From CAYJAZ01 sp964368455 (GTDB lineage: Bacteria; Desulfobacterota; Desulfovibrionia; Desulfovibrionales; Desulfovibrionaceae), in assembly GCA_964368455.1 (NCBI GenBank), contig CAYJAZ010000003.1, positions 1-64,000 on the forward strand: a stretch of DNA of 64,000 nt, in the 5' to 3' direction. The notes beneath the pieces were generated by a model. The model made no database searches, was not told the origin of the DNA, and saw only the letters and a list, made by a program, of their open reading frames with translations. The first letter of the stretch is position 1. Every line of letters starts with the position of its first letter. Below, piece by piece: positions 14,631-22,996 of the stretch. Both the position numbers and the translations under genes were made by a program.

Positions 14631-16319
14631 ATGGCGAATCTCGTTTTAAATGCTCCAGAAAATAACCAAAATATTGTTTTACCACTTAATGATGATATCA
14701 CTTCTATTGATCTATCTTTTGCTATCGATGAAGCTCTTTTTGAAAAAGTTGATGATAATTTAGAAATATACTTTGAAGAAAGTGATTCCATTATTGTTTT
14801 AGAAGATTTTTATTCTGTTTTTAATAGTGAAAATGTTCCTAATTTTCTTCTCGACAATGGCGTTTTGAGTGGCGAGGATTTCTTTTCTGCTCTTGATGCT
14901 AACCTTATGCCTGCTGCTGGTAATGAAAGTGTTGTTGCTAGTAATGATGGTTTAGGCTTTGACGCTCCAAGCAGTGAAAACTTAGCAGAAGGTATTGATG
15001 TTTTTGGCGATACTGCAGGCGGTTCTAATTATACCAGAAATAGCTTTGATGGTATATTTGCAAATAACGATAGCGAGCTTGACCCTACTGATGCTCCTAC
15101 AGACGAAGTAGAAGTTCTTCCACCTTTTGTTTCTGTTTCAGTTGATGCTGTTACAGATGATCCAGGAAATATTCATTCTTTTTCTGATAACGACACTTAT
15201 AAAGATATGTTAACAGAAGTTTTTGACACTACAGGCAAAGCTGATTTAAATTATCAAACTTCTTCTTATGATGTTGTTGGTTATAAGCCAAATACTCCTG
15301 TGACAAGTTTAGATTTTGAGGGTTTTACTATTTCAGCACAACTTGTCAAATTTTCTGACGACGGTAGTTATGAACTTTCTACTAATCCAAGTGATTTAAC
15401 CTTTGTCTATAGAGAAGATAATTCAGACAATATTTCTTCAAGTTCTGGACTTGGTATTACATCTAGTAGTGATAAAAATAATAGTACATACGAAAGCGGT
15501 TTTAATGCAAGTACAGATCAATCAGAAATGTTTGTTATTGAATTGGATAAGAGTGCTGAAAAAGTTGAAATTGAACTAGGTACTTTCTTTGATTCTCATG
15601 CTCAAGATTCTGTGCCAGAAACAGCCTTAGTTGAATTATACGATGCCGCGGGTAATCTCATTAGAACAGTGACTATAGAAGCAAATTCCACTACTGGTGA
15701 GGGCACTTATACATTTACTGAAATTGAGGGAATAAGCGAAATAAGAATTATGCCATCTGACAATGGCACTAATAGCAGCGACTTCACTCTTGAAGGTATA
15801 ACTGTTTACGACACAGTTCAAACTGTCACAGGCCAAGTTGATGTGCAAAACTTTGGCGATGGTATTGAATACGAAATAGGCACTATTAATGGTATGGATA
15901 TTTCTTCTTTGACGGATTCTACAGGCAAAATGACTATTGACGGTATTGAATACGATTACACAAAAAGCGATGACAATACTTCTATAAAAGTTTCTAAGGA
16001 TGGAGACGATGCTTTTTCACTCGAAATTGACGCTAACGGCTCTTATACTCTTAAAGAAAACGAAGATCTAGGTATTGATTTAGAATTATCCTTTAATGTG
16101 AAAAATGAAAATGGGCAAGAATTGGCTACAGAAGCCTTTGAAATTAATGACGATACAAGCTATCTCAATCTGCTCACTCAGCCAGACGATGCAAGTTTGC
16201 CAGAAGCTCAAGCTATTTCACTAAGTGCTGACATGCTACATTCTATAGAAATTCCTATGTCTGATGGCGGAAATATGGAATTACCTGAAGATGTAGACGC
16301 TGACTTTATTGTTGGTTAG
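14631..16319 (+). CDS. Retention-module-containing surface protein, short and without RTX repeats
   Basis: A 562-residue very acidic protein with no Sec signal. Residues 1-105 look like the N-terminal module of LapA/BapA-type type I secreted adhesins, which lodges in the outer-membrane pore: hydrophobic strands, then DSIIVLEDFYSVFNSENVP and GVLSGEDFFSALDANLMPAA. The middle (about 185-405) has beta-rich extracellular segments including LVELYDAAGNLIRTVTIEAN. Residues 410-510 hold a VCBS-like DDAFSLEIDANGSYTLK. No RTX nonapeptides and no type I C-terminal signal are seen; it ends PEDVDADFIVG. The likely role is surface attachment, with export by a LapBCE-like system not in the window. It may be a shortened adhesin. 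GAGGAAATAAAA precedes the ATG. Confidence 0.6.
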   Translation: MANLVLNAPENNQNIVLPLNDDITSIDLSFAIDEALFEKVDDNLEIYFEESDSIIVLEDFYSVFNSENVPNFLLDNGVLSGEDFFSALDANLMPAAGNESVVASNDGLGFDAPSSENLAEGIDVFGDTAGGSNYTRNSFDGIFANNDSELDPTDAPTDEVEVLPPFVSVSVDAVTDDPGNIHSFSDNDTYKDMLTEVFDTTGKADLNYQTSSYDVVGYKPNTPVTSLDFEGFTISAQLVKFSDDGSYELSTNPSDLTFVYREDNSDNISSSSGLGITSSSDKNNSTYESGFNASTDQSEMFVIELDKSAEKVEIELGTFFDSHAQDSVPETALVELYDAAGNLIRTVTIEANSTTGEGTYTFTEIEGISEIRIMPSDNGTNSSDFTLEGITVYDTVQTVTGQVDVQNFGDGIEYEIGTINGMDISSLTDSTGKMTIDGIEYDYTKSDDNTSIKVSKDGDDAFSLEIDANGSYTLKENEDLGIDLELSFNVKNENGQELATEAFEINDDTSYLNLLTQPDDASLPEAQAISLSADMLHSIEIPMSDGGNMELPEDVDADFIVG

Positions 16320-16386
16320 TGGAATTAGTATAAATTTGCTTTAAAGTAGCTTCAATTATTATTGAAATTCTTTTAGACTATAAAAT

Positions 16387-16434
16387 AAACTCCTTTGATT
16401 TGTCAGAAAAAATGGCAATTCAAAGGAGTTTTTT
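16387..16434. terminator. Bidirectional terminator
   Basis: AAACTCCTTTGA pairs with TCAAAGGAGTTT; T-runs lie on the right and A-runs on the left, so it can serve both the surface-protein gene and the converging EamA gene. Confidence 0.75.
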
Positions 16435-16444
16435 AAAATATAAT

Positions 16445-17437
16445 CTAATTTCTAGTATTTATTTGATTTTCTTCTTCTTTCTTCTTTTGTTGTTTTGCAA
16501 CAGATTTTATATGTAATAATCTTTTTCGAACTGTATAAGCTTTATACCATTTTTGTAAAGTTCTGTAGTTTACTAGAAAAGCAATGCCAAGAAAGATGCC
16601 AAGCGTGCCCAAAACAATACTTAATTCCAAAGGTTCGTTATAGATAATAATACCAGAAGCTATAGCCATAACTGTAGAAAGATTAATAAACACTCCTGCA
16701 ACGCTTGGCCCAAGAATCTTCACTCCATAATTCCATAATAAAACTCCAGCCATTGCTGAAATCCATACAGAATAGAGCAATGAGAGCATAACTTCGGTGG
16801 TGAATTGTGGGATTTCTAATTGGTCTGTGAAAAAAGCGTATATTGCATTGAATAAAATACCAAATAAACTAGACCATGCTACAAGTTCTAATAATGAAAT
16901 TTCTCTTAAAAGTTTCGCACTTTCAATAGTATATAAAGCCCAGCCTGTTTGTGCAAATAAGAAAATAATATCGCCTTTATTAAATTTCATTGAAAAAATT
17001 TCTGTGATATTACCGCTAGTAAGAATAAAGATAGTGCTTAAAGAAATAATCAATATACCAAGCCATTGAATTGTAAGCATTCTTTCCTTGTAAAATAAAA
17101 AAGAAATCATAGCTATAAAAAAAGGTACTGTGGCATTAAAAATACCCATATTACTGACAGTTGAATATTGTAAGCCTATGAGTAAAGAATTGTTATTGAC
17201 GCAAATAGCAAAAAAACCGAGCATAGCTAGTTTTTCTAAATGAATAAGCTTAGGTAGGCGTAATTTCTTTTTGAAAGCAAGAAAAGCAAAAATAGTCAAA
17301 GAACTAAGAAGAAATCGTAGAATTGTAATGCTGACAGCATTTCCATAAGATAAAAGAATTTTTAATGTTATTGGGTTTAAAGCCCAAAATAAGGCTGCTG
17401 ATGTGAGTGATACAAGAGCTTTAGCTTTTGTTTGCAT
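16445..17437 (-). CDS. EamA/DMT-family transporter
   Basis: A 330-residue inner-membrane protein with ten predicted helices in two EamA repeats (about 8-140 and 155-295) and a basic C-terminal tail (VRKRLLHIKSVAKQQKKKEE). Family motifs include ALFWALNPITLKILL in helix 1 and YSTVSNMGIFNATVPFFIAM, with the second-repeat equivalent GVLLWNYGVKILGPSVAGVF. DMT members export amino acids or metabolites, but the substrate cannot be read. I chose the ATG at 17437 because GAGGAAAG lies just upstream and helix 1 follows; the longer frame adds 49 residues without family character. Confidence 0.8.
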   Translation of the reverse strand: MQTKAKALVSLTSAALFWALNPITLKILLSYGNAVSITILRFLLSSLTIFAFLAFKKKLRLPKLIHLEKLAMLGFFAICVNNNSLLIGLQYSTVSNMGIFNATVPFFIAMISFLFYKERMLTIQWLGILIISLSTIFILTSGNITEIFSMKFNKGDIIFLFAQTGWALYTIESAKLLREISLLELVAWSSLFGILFNAIYAFFTDQLEIPQFTTEVMLSLLYSVWISAMAGVLLWNYGVKILGPSVAGVFINLSTVMAIASGIIIYNEPLELSIVLGTLGIFLGIAFLVNYRTLQKWYKAYTVRKRLLHIKSVAKQQKKKEEENQINTRN

Positions 17438-17667
17438 TTGTCTTTCCTCATGCTCTTCAATTATTGAGGCAAAACTACTCCTAAAATAAAGAAAAGTAAA
17501 TAGAATTTTGTTTTTGTAAGTGGCTAATTCTTTTACTTTTAATTTATTGTTTAAATATTTTTTATAAAAGAAAGAAACTTGCACTTTAAAAAAAAATGAG
17601 TTAAGTTGAACAAGCAGAATATATTTGCAATTTGTTTTGAAATTATAGGCTCTTTGGAGGGCAAAAT

Positions 17668-18606
17668 ATGAATACCTTTTTAAAAAATAAATTTCTTGCT
17701 TCTAGTATGATTTGTTGCTCAATGCTTTGTGCTTCATTTATCTCAGAAGATTTTACAAAAAATGCACAGGCAAACACAAATACAGAAGTATTGGAAAATC
17801 AGGATTATAGAGATTTATTAAAAAGAGCAGATGCTGACGATGCAGATGCTTTATACCAACTTGCAGATATGTATTATTATGGTGAAAGTCTTCCACAAAA
17901 TATAGACAAAGCTGTTGAATACGCACAACGTTCAGCAAGAAAAAACTTTCCACAAGCTTACACCCTTCTTGGCGATCTCTATATGCAAAGAGATCCTGCA
18001 ACTGGAAATCCAAATCCGCAAAAAGCAATACAAAACTATAATAAAGCTGTCACTTTAAAAGATAATTATGCTCTTTATAGATTGGCAACAATTTATTATG
18101 ATGGTGAAGGCGTTCCAAGAGATTTGAATAAAGCATTTTCTTTTTATACAAGAGCTGCAAATGCAGGCAATGTTGGTGCAAAGCATAAAATTATGGAAAT
18201 GACTTATAAGGGTGAGGGGACTGCAAAAAATCCTAAAAAGGTATTTTCTTATTATTTAAACCGTGCGAAAAACGGCGATATGTATTCAGAAAATATTATT
18301 GGAAAAATGTATCTTCTTGGTGAAGGTACAAGATCTGATATCTTTAGAGCAGCAGAATACCTTAAGTCTTCTGCAAATAAAGGACATACAGAGTCTCAAT
18401 ATCTTTACGCAAAAATGCTTATTGAAGATCCATTCAAAGACTTTATGCAAGCTTATGCATATGTAAAATTAGCAACAGAATTAGATCCAAATGAAGAAAA
18501 TCAAGCTTTGCTTAAAAATATTAATGGAAGAATTGCAAGCAAGAACAGAAAAGCAGGGCAAGAATTATATACAGAACTTTTAAAAAATATAAGAAAAAGA
18601 AGATAG
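17668..18606 (+). CDS. Periplasmic Sel1-like repeat protein
   Basis: A 312-residue protein with a signal peptide (MNTFLKNKFLASSMICCSML, cleavage probably after KNAQA near residue 36). About six Sel1-like (TPR-related) repeats follow, each of about 36 residues, seen as ALYQLADMYYYGESLPQNID, AYTLLGDLYMQ, ALYRLATIYYDGEGVPRDLN, AKHKIMEMTYKGEGTAKNPK, SENIIGKMYLLGEGTRSDI and SQYLYAKMLIED. Such proteins scaffold interactions in the envelope. No specific partner is suggested by the neighbours. GGAGG lies before the ATG. A terminator follows at 18632-18659. Confidence 0.85.
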   Translation: MNTFLKNKFLASSMICCSMLCASFISEDFTKNAQANTNTEVLENQDYRDLLKRADADDADALYQLADMYYYGESLPQNIDKAVEYAQRSARKNFPQAYTLLGDLYMQRDPATGNPNPQKAIQNYNKAVTLKDNYALYRLATIYYDGEGVPRDLNKAFSFYTRAANAGNVGAKHKIMEMTYKGEGTAKNPKKVFSYYLNRAKNGDMYSENIIGKMYLLGEGTRSDIFRAAEYLKSSANKGHTESQYLYAKMLIEDPFKDFMQAYAYVKLATELDPNEENQALLKNINGRIASKNRKAGQELYTELLKNIRKRR

Positions 18607-18631
18607 ATCTTTTTGTTTTTACTTTCTAAAT

Positions 18632-18659
18632 AAAAAACCGCCAAATGGCGGTTTTTTAT
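18632..18659. terminator. Rho-independent terminator
   Basis: AAAACCGCC pairs with GGCGGTTTT around AAAT, followed by TTATT. It lies between the convergent Sel1 and umuC genes. Confidence 0.8.
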
Positions 18660-18677
18660 TACCTTTTTTATCGTTTT

Positions 18678-19982
18678 TTATTTGCACTTTGCAAGTGGAA
18701 GTTCTTGCCAAGAGGAAGTGCATGCTTGAGATTTATATTTTTGTTTCATATGCCAAAGAGCATCTTTCTTGCCTTCAGCACCAAAATAAAGGCTTTTTTT
18801 GCCAAATTTAGTATTTACTTTATCAAAAGCTTTCATAAGTGATTGTGATTTTAATGTTCTTTCTTCATTTTCAGGAAAAAAGGAAAGTAGATTTCCTTGT
18901 AGAGATCTTGTATCAACCAAGTCTAAAAGCATGACACCAGCCTTTGCATAAGCATGTCCTTCCTTATAGATTTCTTCTAAGCCTCTTTTTGCTGCTGCAA
19001 GAAAATGACGGGAATCTGCTGTGGCTTCAGAAAAATTAAATTGTATGCTTGGAGCATAAAATTCTTTGTCCGAAAATTTTGAGGTTCGAAAATGTATTTG
19101 AATAGACTTGGCAAGCAAATTTTCTCTTCTTAATTTAACAGCTGCATTTGAAGCAAAATAAGAAAGAGCTTCTTCTAGATCTTTTTTTTCAGAAATTTTT
19201 TGTGCAAAAGATCTCGAGCAAACAAGACTTTTTCTCGCTTTTTTATCATTATTTTCAAAGCCAATGCTTGAAATTTCACAGGCTTCTATACCTCGAAGTT
19301 CTAAAACAGTGTTCCAACCTGTGACAGTAAGATTTTTTCTTAGCCAATTATCATTTGCTTGTTGCAATTGTAATGCATTTGTTATGCCAATATTTTCAAG
19401 TTTTTTTACTGCACTTCTGCCTATGCCCCAAACTTCTTTCACAGGAACCTTTTCAAGATAGCTTGAAAAATTTTTGTCGTCTACATCAAGATAGTAAATA
19501 CCAGCTTTTTGTTTTGCTAAATAATTCGCTATCTTTGCAAGGGTTCTTGTTTGTGCAAGGCCAATAGAAACATGTATGTTCAGCCAAGAAAAAATTCTTT
19601 CTTTTATAAAGAATAAAAACTCTTTTGCATTGCAAGAAAGATTGCGATCAAGAATAAGAAATGCTTCATCAATTGAATATTGTTCAACTTGAGGGCAAGA
19701 ATCTTCTAAAATCGACATAATTCTTTGTGAAATATCTCCATAAAGAGCATAATTTGAAGAAAAAACAGAAACCTTATGCCTTTCTAATTCTTTTTGCACT
19801 TTAAAATAAGGCACAGCCATAGAAATTCCTAAGGCTTTTGCCTCTTTTGAACGTGCGACAATGCAACCGTCATTGTTTGACAAAACAACAACAGGCTTAT
19901 CAGCAAGATCAGGACGAAATATCTTCTCGCAAGAAGCATAGAAATTATTTGCGTCTACAAGAGCAAAGAGTTTTTTTTTCAT
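18678..19982 (-). CDS. umuC: DNA polymerase V catalytic subunit UmuC (Y-family)
   Basis: A 434-residue Y-family translesion polymerase. The palm motifs are ALVDANNFYASCEKIFRP at the start (first catalytic Asp), VVLSNNDGCIVARSKEAKAL, and the YSIDEAFLIL box with the SIDE acidic pair near 103. A helix-hairpin-helix segment (WGIGRSAVKKLENIGI) and the little-finger domain follow, and a UmuC-specific C-terminal part ends at the stop. Length is close to the usual ~420. It lies 9 bp after umuD in one operon, so both are probably induced in the SOS response. I see no clear CTGT-N8-ACAG LexA box upstream of umuD; LexA sites in this lineage may differ. Confidence 0.93.
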   Translation of the reverse strand: MKKKLFALVDANNFYASCEKIFRPDLADKPVVVLSNNDGCIVARSKEAKALGISMAVPYFKVQKELERHKVSVFSSNYALYGDISQRIMSILEDSCPQVEQYSIDEAFLILDRNLSCNAKEFLFFIKERIFSWLNIHVSIGLAQTRTLAKIANYLAKQKAGIYYLDVDDKNFSSYLEKVPVKEVWGIGRSAVKKLENIGITNALQLQQANDNWLRKNLTVTGWNTVLELRGIEACEISSIGFENNDKKARKSLVCSRSFAQKISEKKDLEEALSYFASNAAVKLRRENLLAKSIQIHFRTSKFSDKEFYAPSIQFNFSEATADSRHFLAAAKRGLEEIYKEGHAYAKAGVMLLDLVDTRSLQGNLLSFFPENEERTLKSQSLMKAFDKVNTKFGKKSLYFGAEGKKDALWHMKQKYKSQACTSSWQELPLAKCK

Positions 19983-19991
19983 AAGGAGTTT

Positions 19992-20456
19992 TTATAAAAG
20001 TGAATGAATAACGGTGGTTACGACACCCCAGATATGTATATATTCTTGTTCGGTGATGTCTATTTCAGGATAATCGGGATTTTCAGGCGCAAGGAAAACT
20101 TTGTTTTTACGTCTTATAATTCTTTTCACCGTAAGTTCGCCATCAACTGCAGCAATAACAATACGCCTATGCGAAGCTTCAAAAGATCTGTCAACAATGA
20201 GCAAGTCGCCATCATTTATAGAAGCATTTATCATAGAATCGCCATGTGCTTTGAGAAAGAAAGTTGCCGCTTCGTTACGAATAAGATATTCGTGCAAATC
20301 AAGTTTCTTGTCTAAATAATCGTCTGCTGGAGAAGGAAATCCAGCAGCTACAGGCGAAAGAAAAAGAGGAGGCAAATTTCTTTTTTTGTCTATATTTTCT
20401 GATTGCTGGGCAATGCCTACAAGTTCTAAAGTTAGAGAGAGTTTTATATTCTTCAT
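19992..20456 (-). CDS. umuD: UmuD, LexA-like S24 autoprotease subunit of Pol V
   Basis: A 154-residue S24 peptidase. RecA-stimulated self-cleavage converts it to UmuD', the Pol V accessory subunit. Cleavage is expected at Ala38-Gly39 (SPVAAGFPSPADD). The catalytic pair is Ser74 (AHGDSMINASINDGD) and Lys111 (VDGELTVKRII). Distances from cleavage site to Ser (36) and from Ser to Lys (37) equal those of E. coli UmuD. It is first in the umuDC operon, and the 118 bp to the divergent methyltransferase gene carries both promoters. No clear ribosome site precedes the ATG at 20456, so the start is likely but not certain. Confidence 0.9.
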   Translation of the reverse strand: MKNIKLSLTLELVGIAQQSENIDKKRNLPPLFLSPVAAGFPSPADDYLDKKLDLHEYLIRNEAATFFLKAHGDSMINASINDGDLLIVDRSFEASHRRIVIAAVDGELTVKRIIRRKNKVFLAPENPDYPEIDITEQEYIHIWGVVTTVIHSLL

Positions 20457-20574
20457 TTTTAAATATTAGCATAAGCCTATGAAAGGAGCAAGTTGGCAAA
20501 GCTTGCAAAATTTTTAAAAAACTGTATTATTATCGTATAACTACACTATAAAAGAAAAATTTTATCAAAGATTT

Positions 20575-21534
20575 ATGGAAAATATAAAGTACGACTCACA
20601 AAGTGAAGAATTAAAAAAAATTCTTGATAAGGCCTATAAAAATCAAAGGCCTTCTACACTTACAAGTCGTTCATCTTATTGGTTTTCTAAGAAAATTTTA
20701 AGGCATATCAATAATCTTGCCTATGGGAAAATATTTGAAAGAAAAAATGAAAATGATGCTAATATTTTAAATGCAGCACAGTATTTCTTGCTCAAAGAAA
20801 AAATTTCAAGCTTAGGTAAGAAATCTTTAGCTCTTGCTCTTTCTATTGGCTGTGGTTCAGCTGAAAAAGAAATGTATTTATTACAGCAGAATATAGTAGA
20901 TGTTTTTCATTGTTTTGAATTGTCAAAAGAAAGAATAGAGCAGGCAAAAAATGAAGCAAGAAGACTTGAGCTTTTACACAGAATAGAATTTCATCATTGC
21001 GATTTTTTTACTTCTGCTTTCAATAAAGAAGAAAGTTATGATTTTGTTTTTTGGGATGGGGCTTTGCACCATATGCAAAACACAAAAGAAGCTGTGCAAA
21101 TTTCATATAAAATACTAAAAAAACATGGAATTTTCTATTGTAACGATTATATAGGGCCTTCCTATTATCAATGGAGCGATTCTGAACTCGCTATCGTGAA
21201 TTCAGTTTTAGCAAAATTGCCTGAAAAAATTTTTGAAAATCCAAATGGTGGAAGATTTCCATCTAAAGTCTGGCGGCCCACTATAGAACAAATGAAGGCA
21301 GCAGATCCTACAGAAGCTGTAGATTCTGGGCATATTAAAGAAGCTATACTAGAAAGTTTTACTCATCTTTATTACAAAGATCTCGGTGGTTTACTTTATT
21401 TGCTTGCCCTTAACAATATACTTGTTAATATAGAAGAAGAAAGTCCAATCCTTGATTATATCTTGAAATTAGATGAGCACACGATATCGCTTGGATTGAG
21501 CCAATTTGCCTTTTTTCTTGCTGTAAAAGATTAA
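20575..21534 (+). CDS. SAM-dependent class I methyltransferase
   Basis: A 319-residue protein with a class I methyltransferase domain (about 80-200). The SAM-binding glycine loop is LALSIGCGSAEKEMYLL, the acidic end of beta 2 is FHCFELSKERIEQAK, and YDFVFWDGALHHMQNTKEAV is the post-motif segment. The flanking regions are lineage-specific. It is followed 44 bp later by a family 2 glycosyltransferase in the same direction, so methylation of an LPS or surface sugar is possible, but the acceptor is unknown. It is divergent from umuD. Confidence 0.75.
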   Translation: MENIKYDSQSEELKKILDKAYKNQRPSTLTSRSSYWFSKKILRHINNLAYGKIFERKNENDANILNAAQYFLLKEKISSLGKKSLALALSIGCGSAEKEMYLLQQNIVDVFHCFELSKERIEQAKNEARRLELLHRIEFHHCDFFTSAFNKEESYDFVFWDGALHHMQNTKEAVQISYKILKKHGIFYCNDYIGPSYYQWSDSELAIVNSVLAKLPEKIFENPNGGRFPSKVWRPTIEQMKAADPTEAVDSGHIKEAILESFTHLYYKDLGGLLYLLALNNILVNIEEESPILDYILKLDEHTISLGLSQFAFFLAVKD

Positions 21535-21578
21535 GCCTTACACTCATAGCAGATTTAATCTAAATAATTGGAGAAGAT

Positions 21579-22382
21579 ATGCAAGATATTCAGAATATAA
21601 ATACTCTCACAGCTTTAATTATTGTTTTAAACGGAGAAAGAACGCTTGATGCTTGTTTGAAATCTCTTCATTTTTGTGATGAAATTATAGTGATTGATTC
21701 ATACAGCACTGATAAAACAAAAGAAATTGCTTTAGAAAATAAAGCTGTCTTTATCGAAAACACTTTTAAAGGATACAGAGAGCAAATACAATTTGGTATC
21801 GATTGGATAAAAAGAAATAGGCCGACAAAATGGATTTTTTTCTTAGATTGTGATGAACTTTGTTCTTTTGAATTAGAAGAAAATATTAAAAAAAAGCTCT
21901 TAATTCAAGAGAATACATGTATGACTTATAATATAAATCGCCGCACTTGGTATTACGATAGGTTTCTAAAATATGGAACAGCCTATCCCGATAAATTATT
22001 CAGACTATTTAGGCCTGAAGCTATAAGTATTGAAGAAAAAAATGGCCACCCTATTTATGTTCCAAAATACGAACATAAAGAAATAAAAGGGGATTTATTG
22101 CACTATTCTTATTACAGTTTTTCTCATCAAGTGGCCAAGCAAAACATCTATGCCGACAGAGCCGCAATAAGTATGAAAAACAGAAAAAAGAAAGGCGGAA
22201 TCATGCGTGCTATTCTTTATTCTTATTGGCGTTTTAATTACATCTACTTCATAAGATTAGGTTTTTTAGATGGAAAAGCAGGCTTTCTCTACGCAATGCA
22301 CACAGCCTTTTATACCTTTTCAAAATATATACGCATAGATGAAGGAAAATGGGGTGAACCATTTTCTCGTGAAAGTAAGTAA
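21579..22382 (+). CDS. Family 2 glycosyltransferase, LPS-core WaaE/KdtX-like
   Basis: A 267-residue cytoplasmic or membrane-associated GT2. The N-terminal strand is TALIIVLNGERTLDACLKSL, and the nucleotide-sugar motifs are FCDEIIVIDSYSTDKTKEIA and the metal-binding WIFFLDCDELCSFELEE. The SYSTDKT form with RTWYYDRFLKYG is typical of the WaaE-type lipopolysaccharide core transferases. GGAG lies just before the ATG at 21579. It ends directly before the repeat region at 22432 and probably forms an operon with the upstream methyltransferase. Confidence 0.82.
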   Translation: MQDIQNINTLTALIIVLNGERTLDACLKSLHFCDEIIVIDSYSTDKTKEIALENKAVFIENTFKGYREQIQFGIDWIKRNRPTKWIFFLDCDELCSFELEENIKKKLLIQENTCMTYNINRRTWYYDRFLKYGTAYPDKLFRLFRPEAISIEEKNGHPIYVPKYEHKEIKGDLLHYSYYSFSHQVAKQNIYADRAAISMKNRKKKGGIMRAILYSYWRFNYIYFIRLGFLDGKAGFLYAMHTAFYTFSKYIRIDEGKWGEPFSRESK

Positions 22383-22431
22383 AGTTAGGTTACAAAACTT
22401 TTTTGTCTGCGGCGTTTTTTTTGTCCCTTAT

Positions 22432-22996
22432 GTCTCCGACGGCCAAAGGAGTTGAACCCCTTTGGAAACCCCAATAAGGCAAGGTGAGTGCGTAGGGTGG
22501 TGGCTAAAGTAGTTTTTTATTTTTTTATTTGCGAAAAAGTTTTAAGAATTCAAGGCTTTCGCCTTTCATTCTTAAATACTGTTTCGCTTTAAAATTGTGT
22601 GAATATTAATTTTAACTGAGAATAAGCTAGCATTTGTCACTGCGTTCCAAATGTGAATGGTGTATTAATTTTAATAAAAGAATAGTTCTATTTATCCTAT
22701 TATAAACGAAGCTCAGACGAGTCTTGAACATTACTTTCACAACTCACGACTTTTGCTTTTAAAGAAAGAACTCACATTTGGAACGCAGTGACAAATGGCA
22801 ACTAATTCTCTGCTAAATTTGTTTTCCTACTATTTTAAAGCGAAACAGTATTTAATGTTTTGGTGCGAAGCGCCAAAACTTTAAAACTTTTTCGCAAATA
22901 AAAAAAATAAAAAAATTCTTTAGCTAAATCCCTACGCATTTACCTTGCATATTAGGGTTTGCAAAGGGAATTATTCCCTTTGCCCGCCGGAGGCTC
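22432..22996. repeat. Long imperfect inverted repeat (two ~225-bp arms) overlapping the 3' end of lpxB
   Basis: Arms at about 22432-22656 and 22772-22996 are diverged inverted copies. Perfect blocks are 22631-22656 with 22772-22797 (26 bp, core ACTGCGTTCC), 22572-22595 with 22832-22855 (24 bp, core CTGTTTCGCTTT) and 22525-22545 with 22881-22901 (21 bp, core TTTGCGAAAAAG). The outer ends both carry a CTCCG-CGG-C-AAAGG block, and a relative lies at 38835-38881. The central 115 bp (22657-22771) are unique. The base composition and short duplications look like a REP-type or non-autonomous repeat family inserted twice in opposite orientation. No gene is seen in 22383-22951. Confidence 0.85.

Noticed and set aside
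20457..20574. LexA box in the umuD promoter
   Set aside because: Only a partial CTGT without a paired ACAG at the right distance was found, so no operator is listed.
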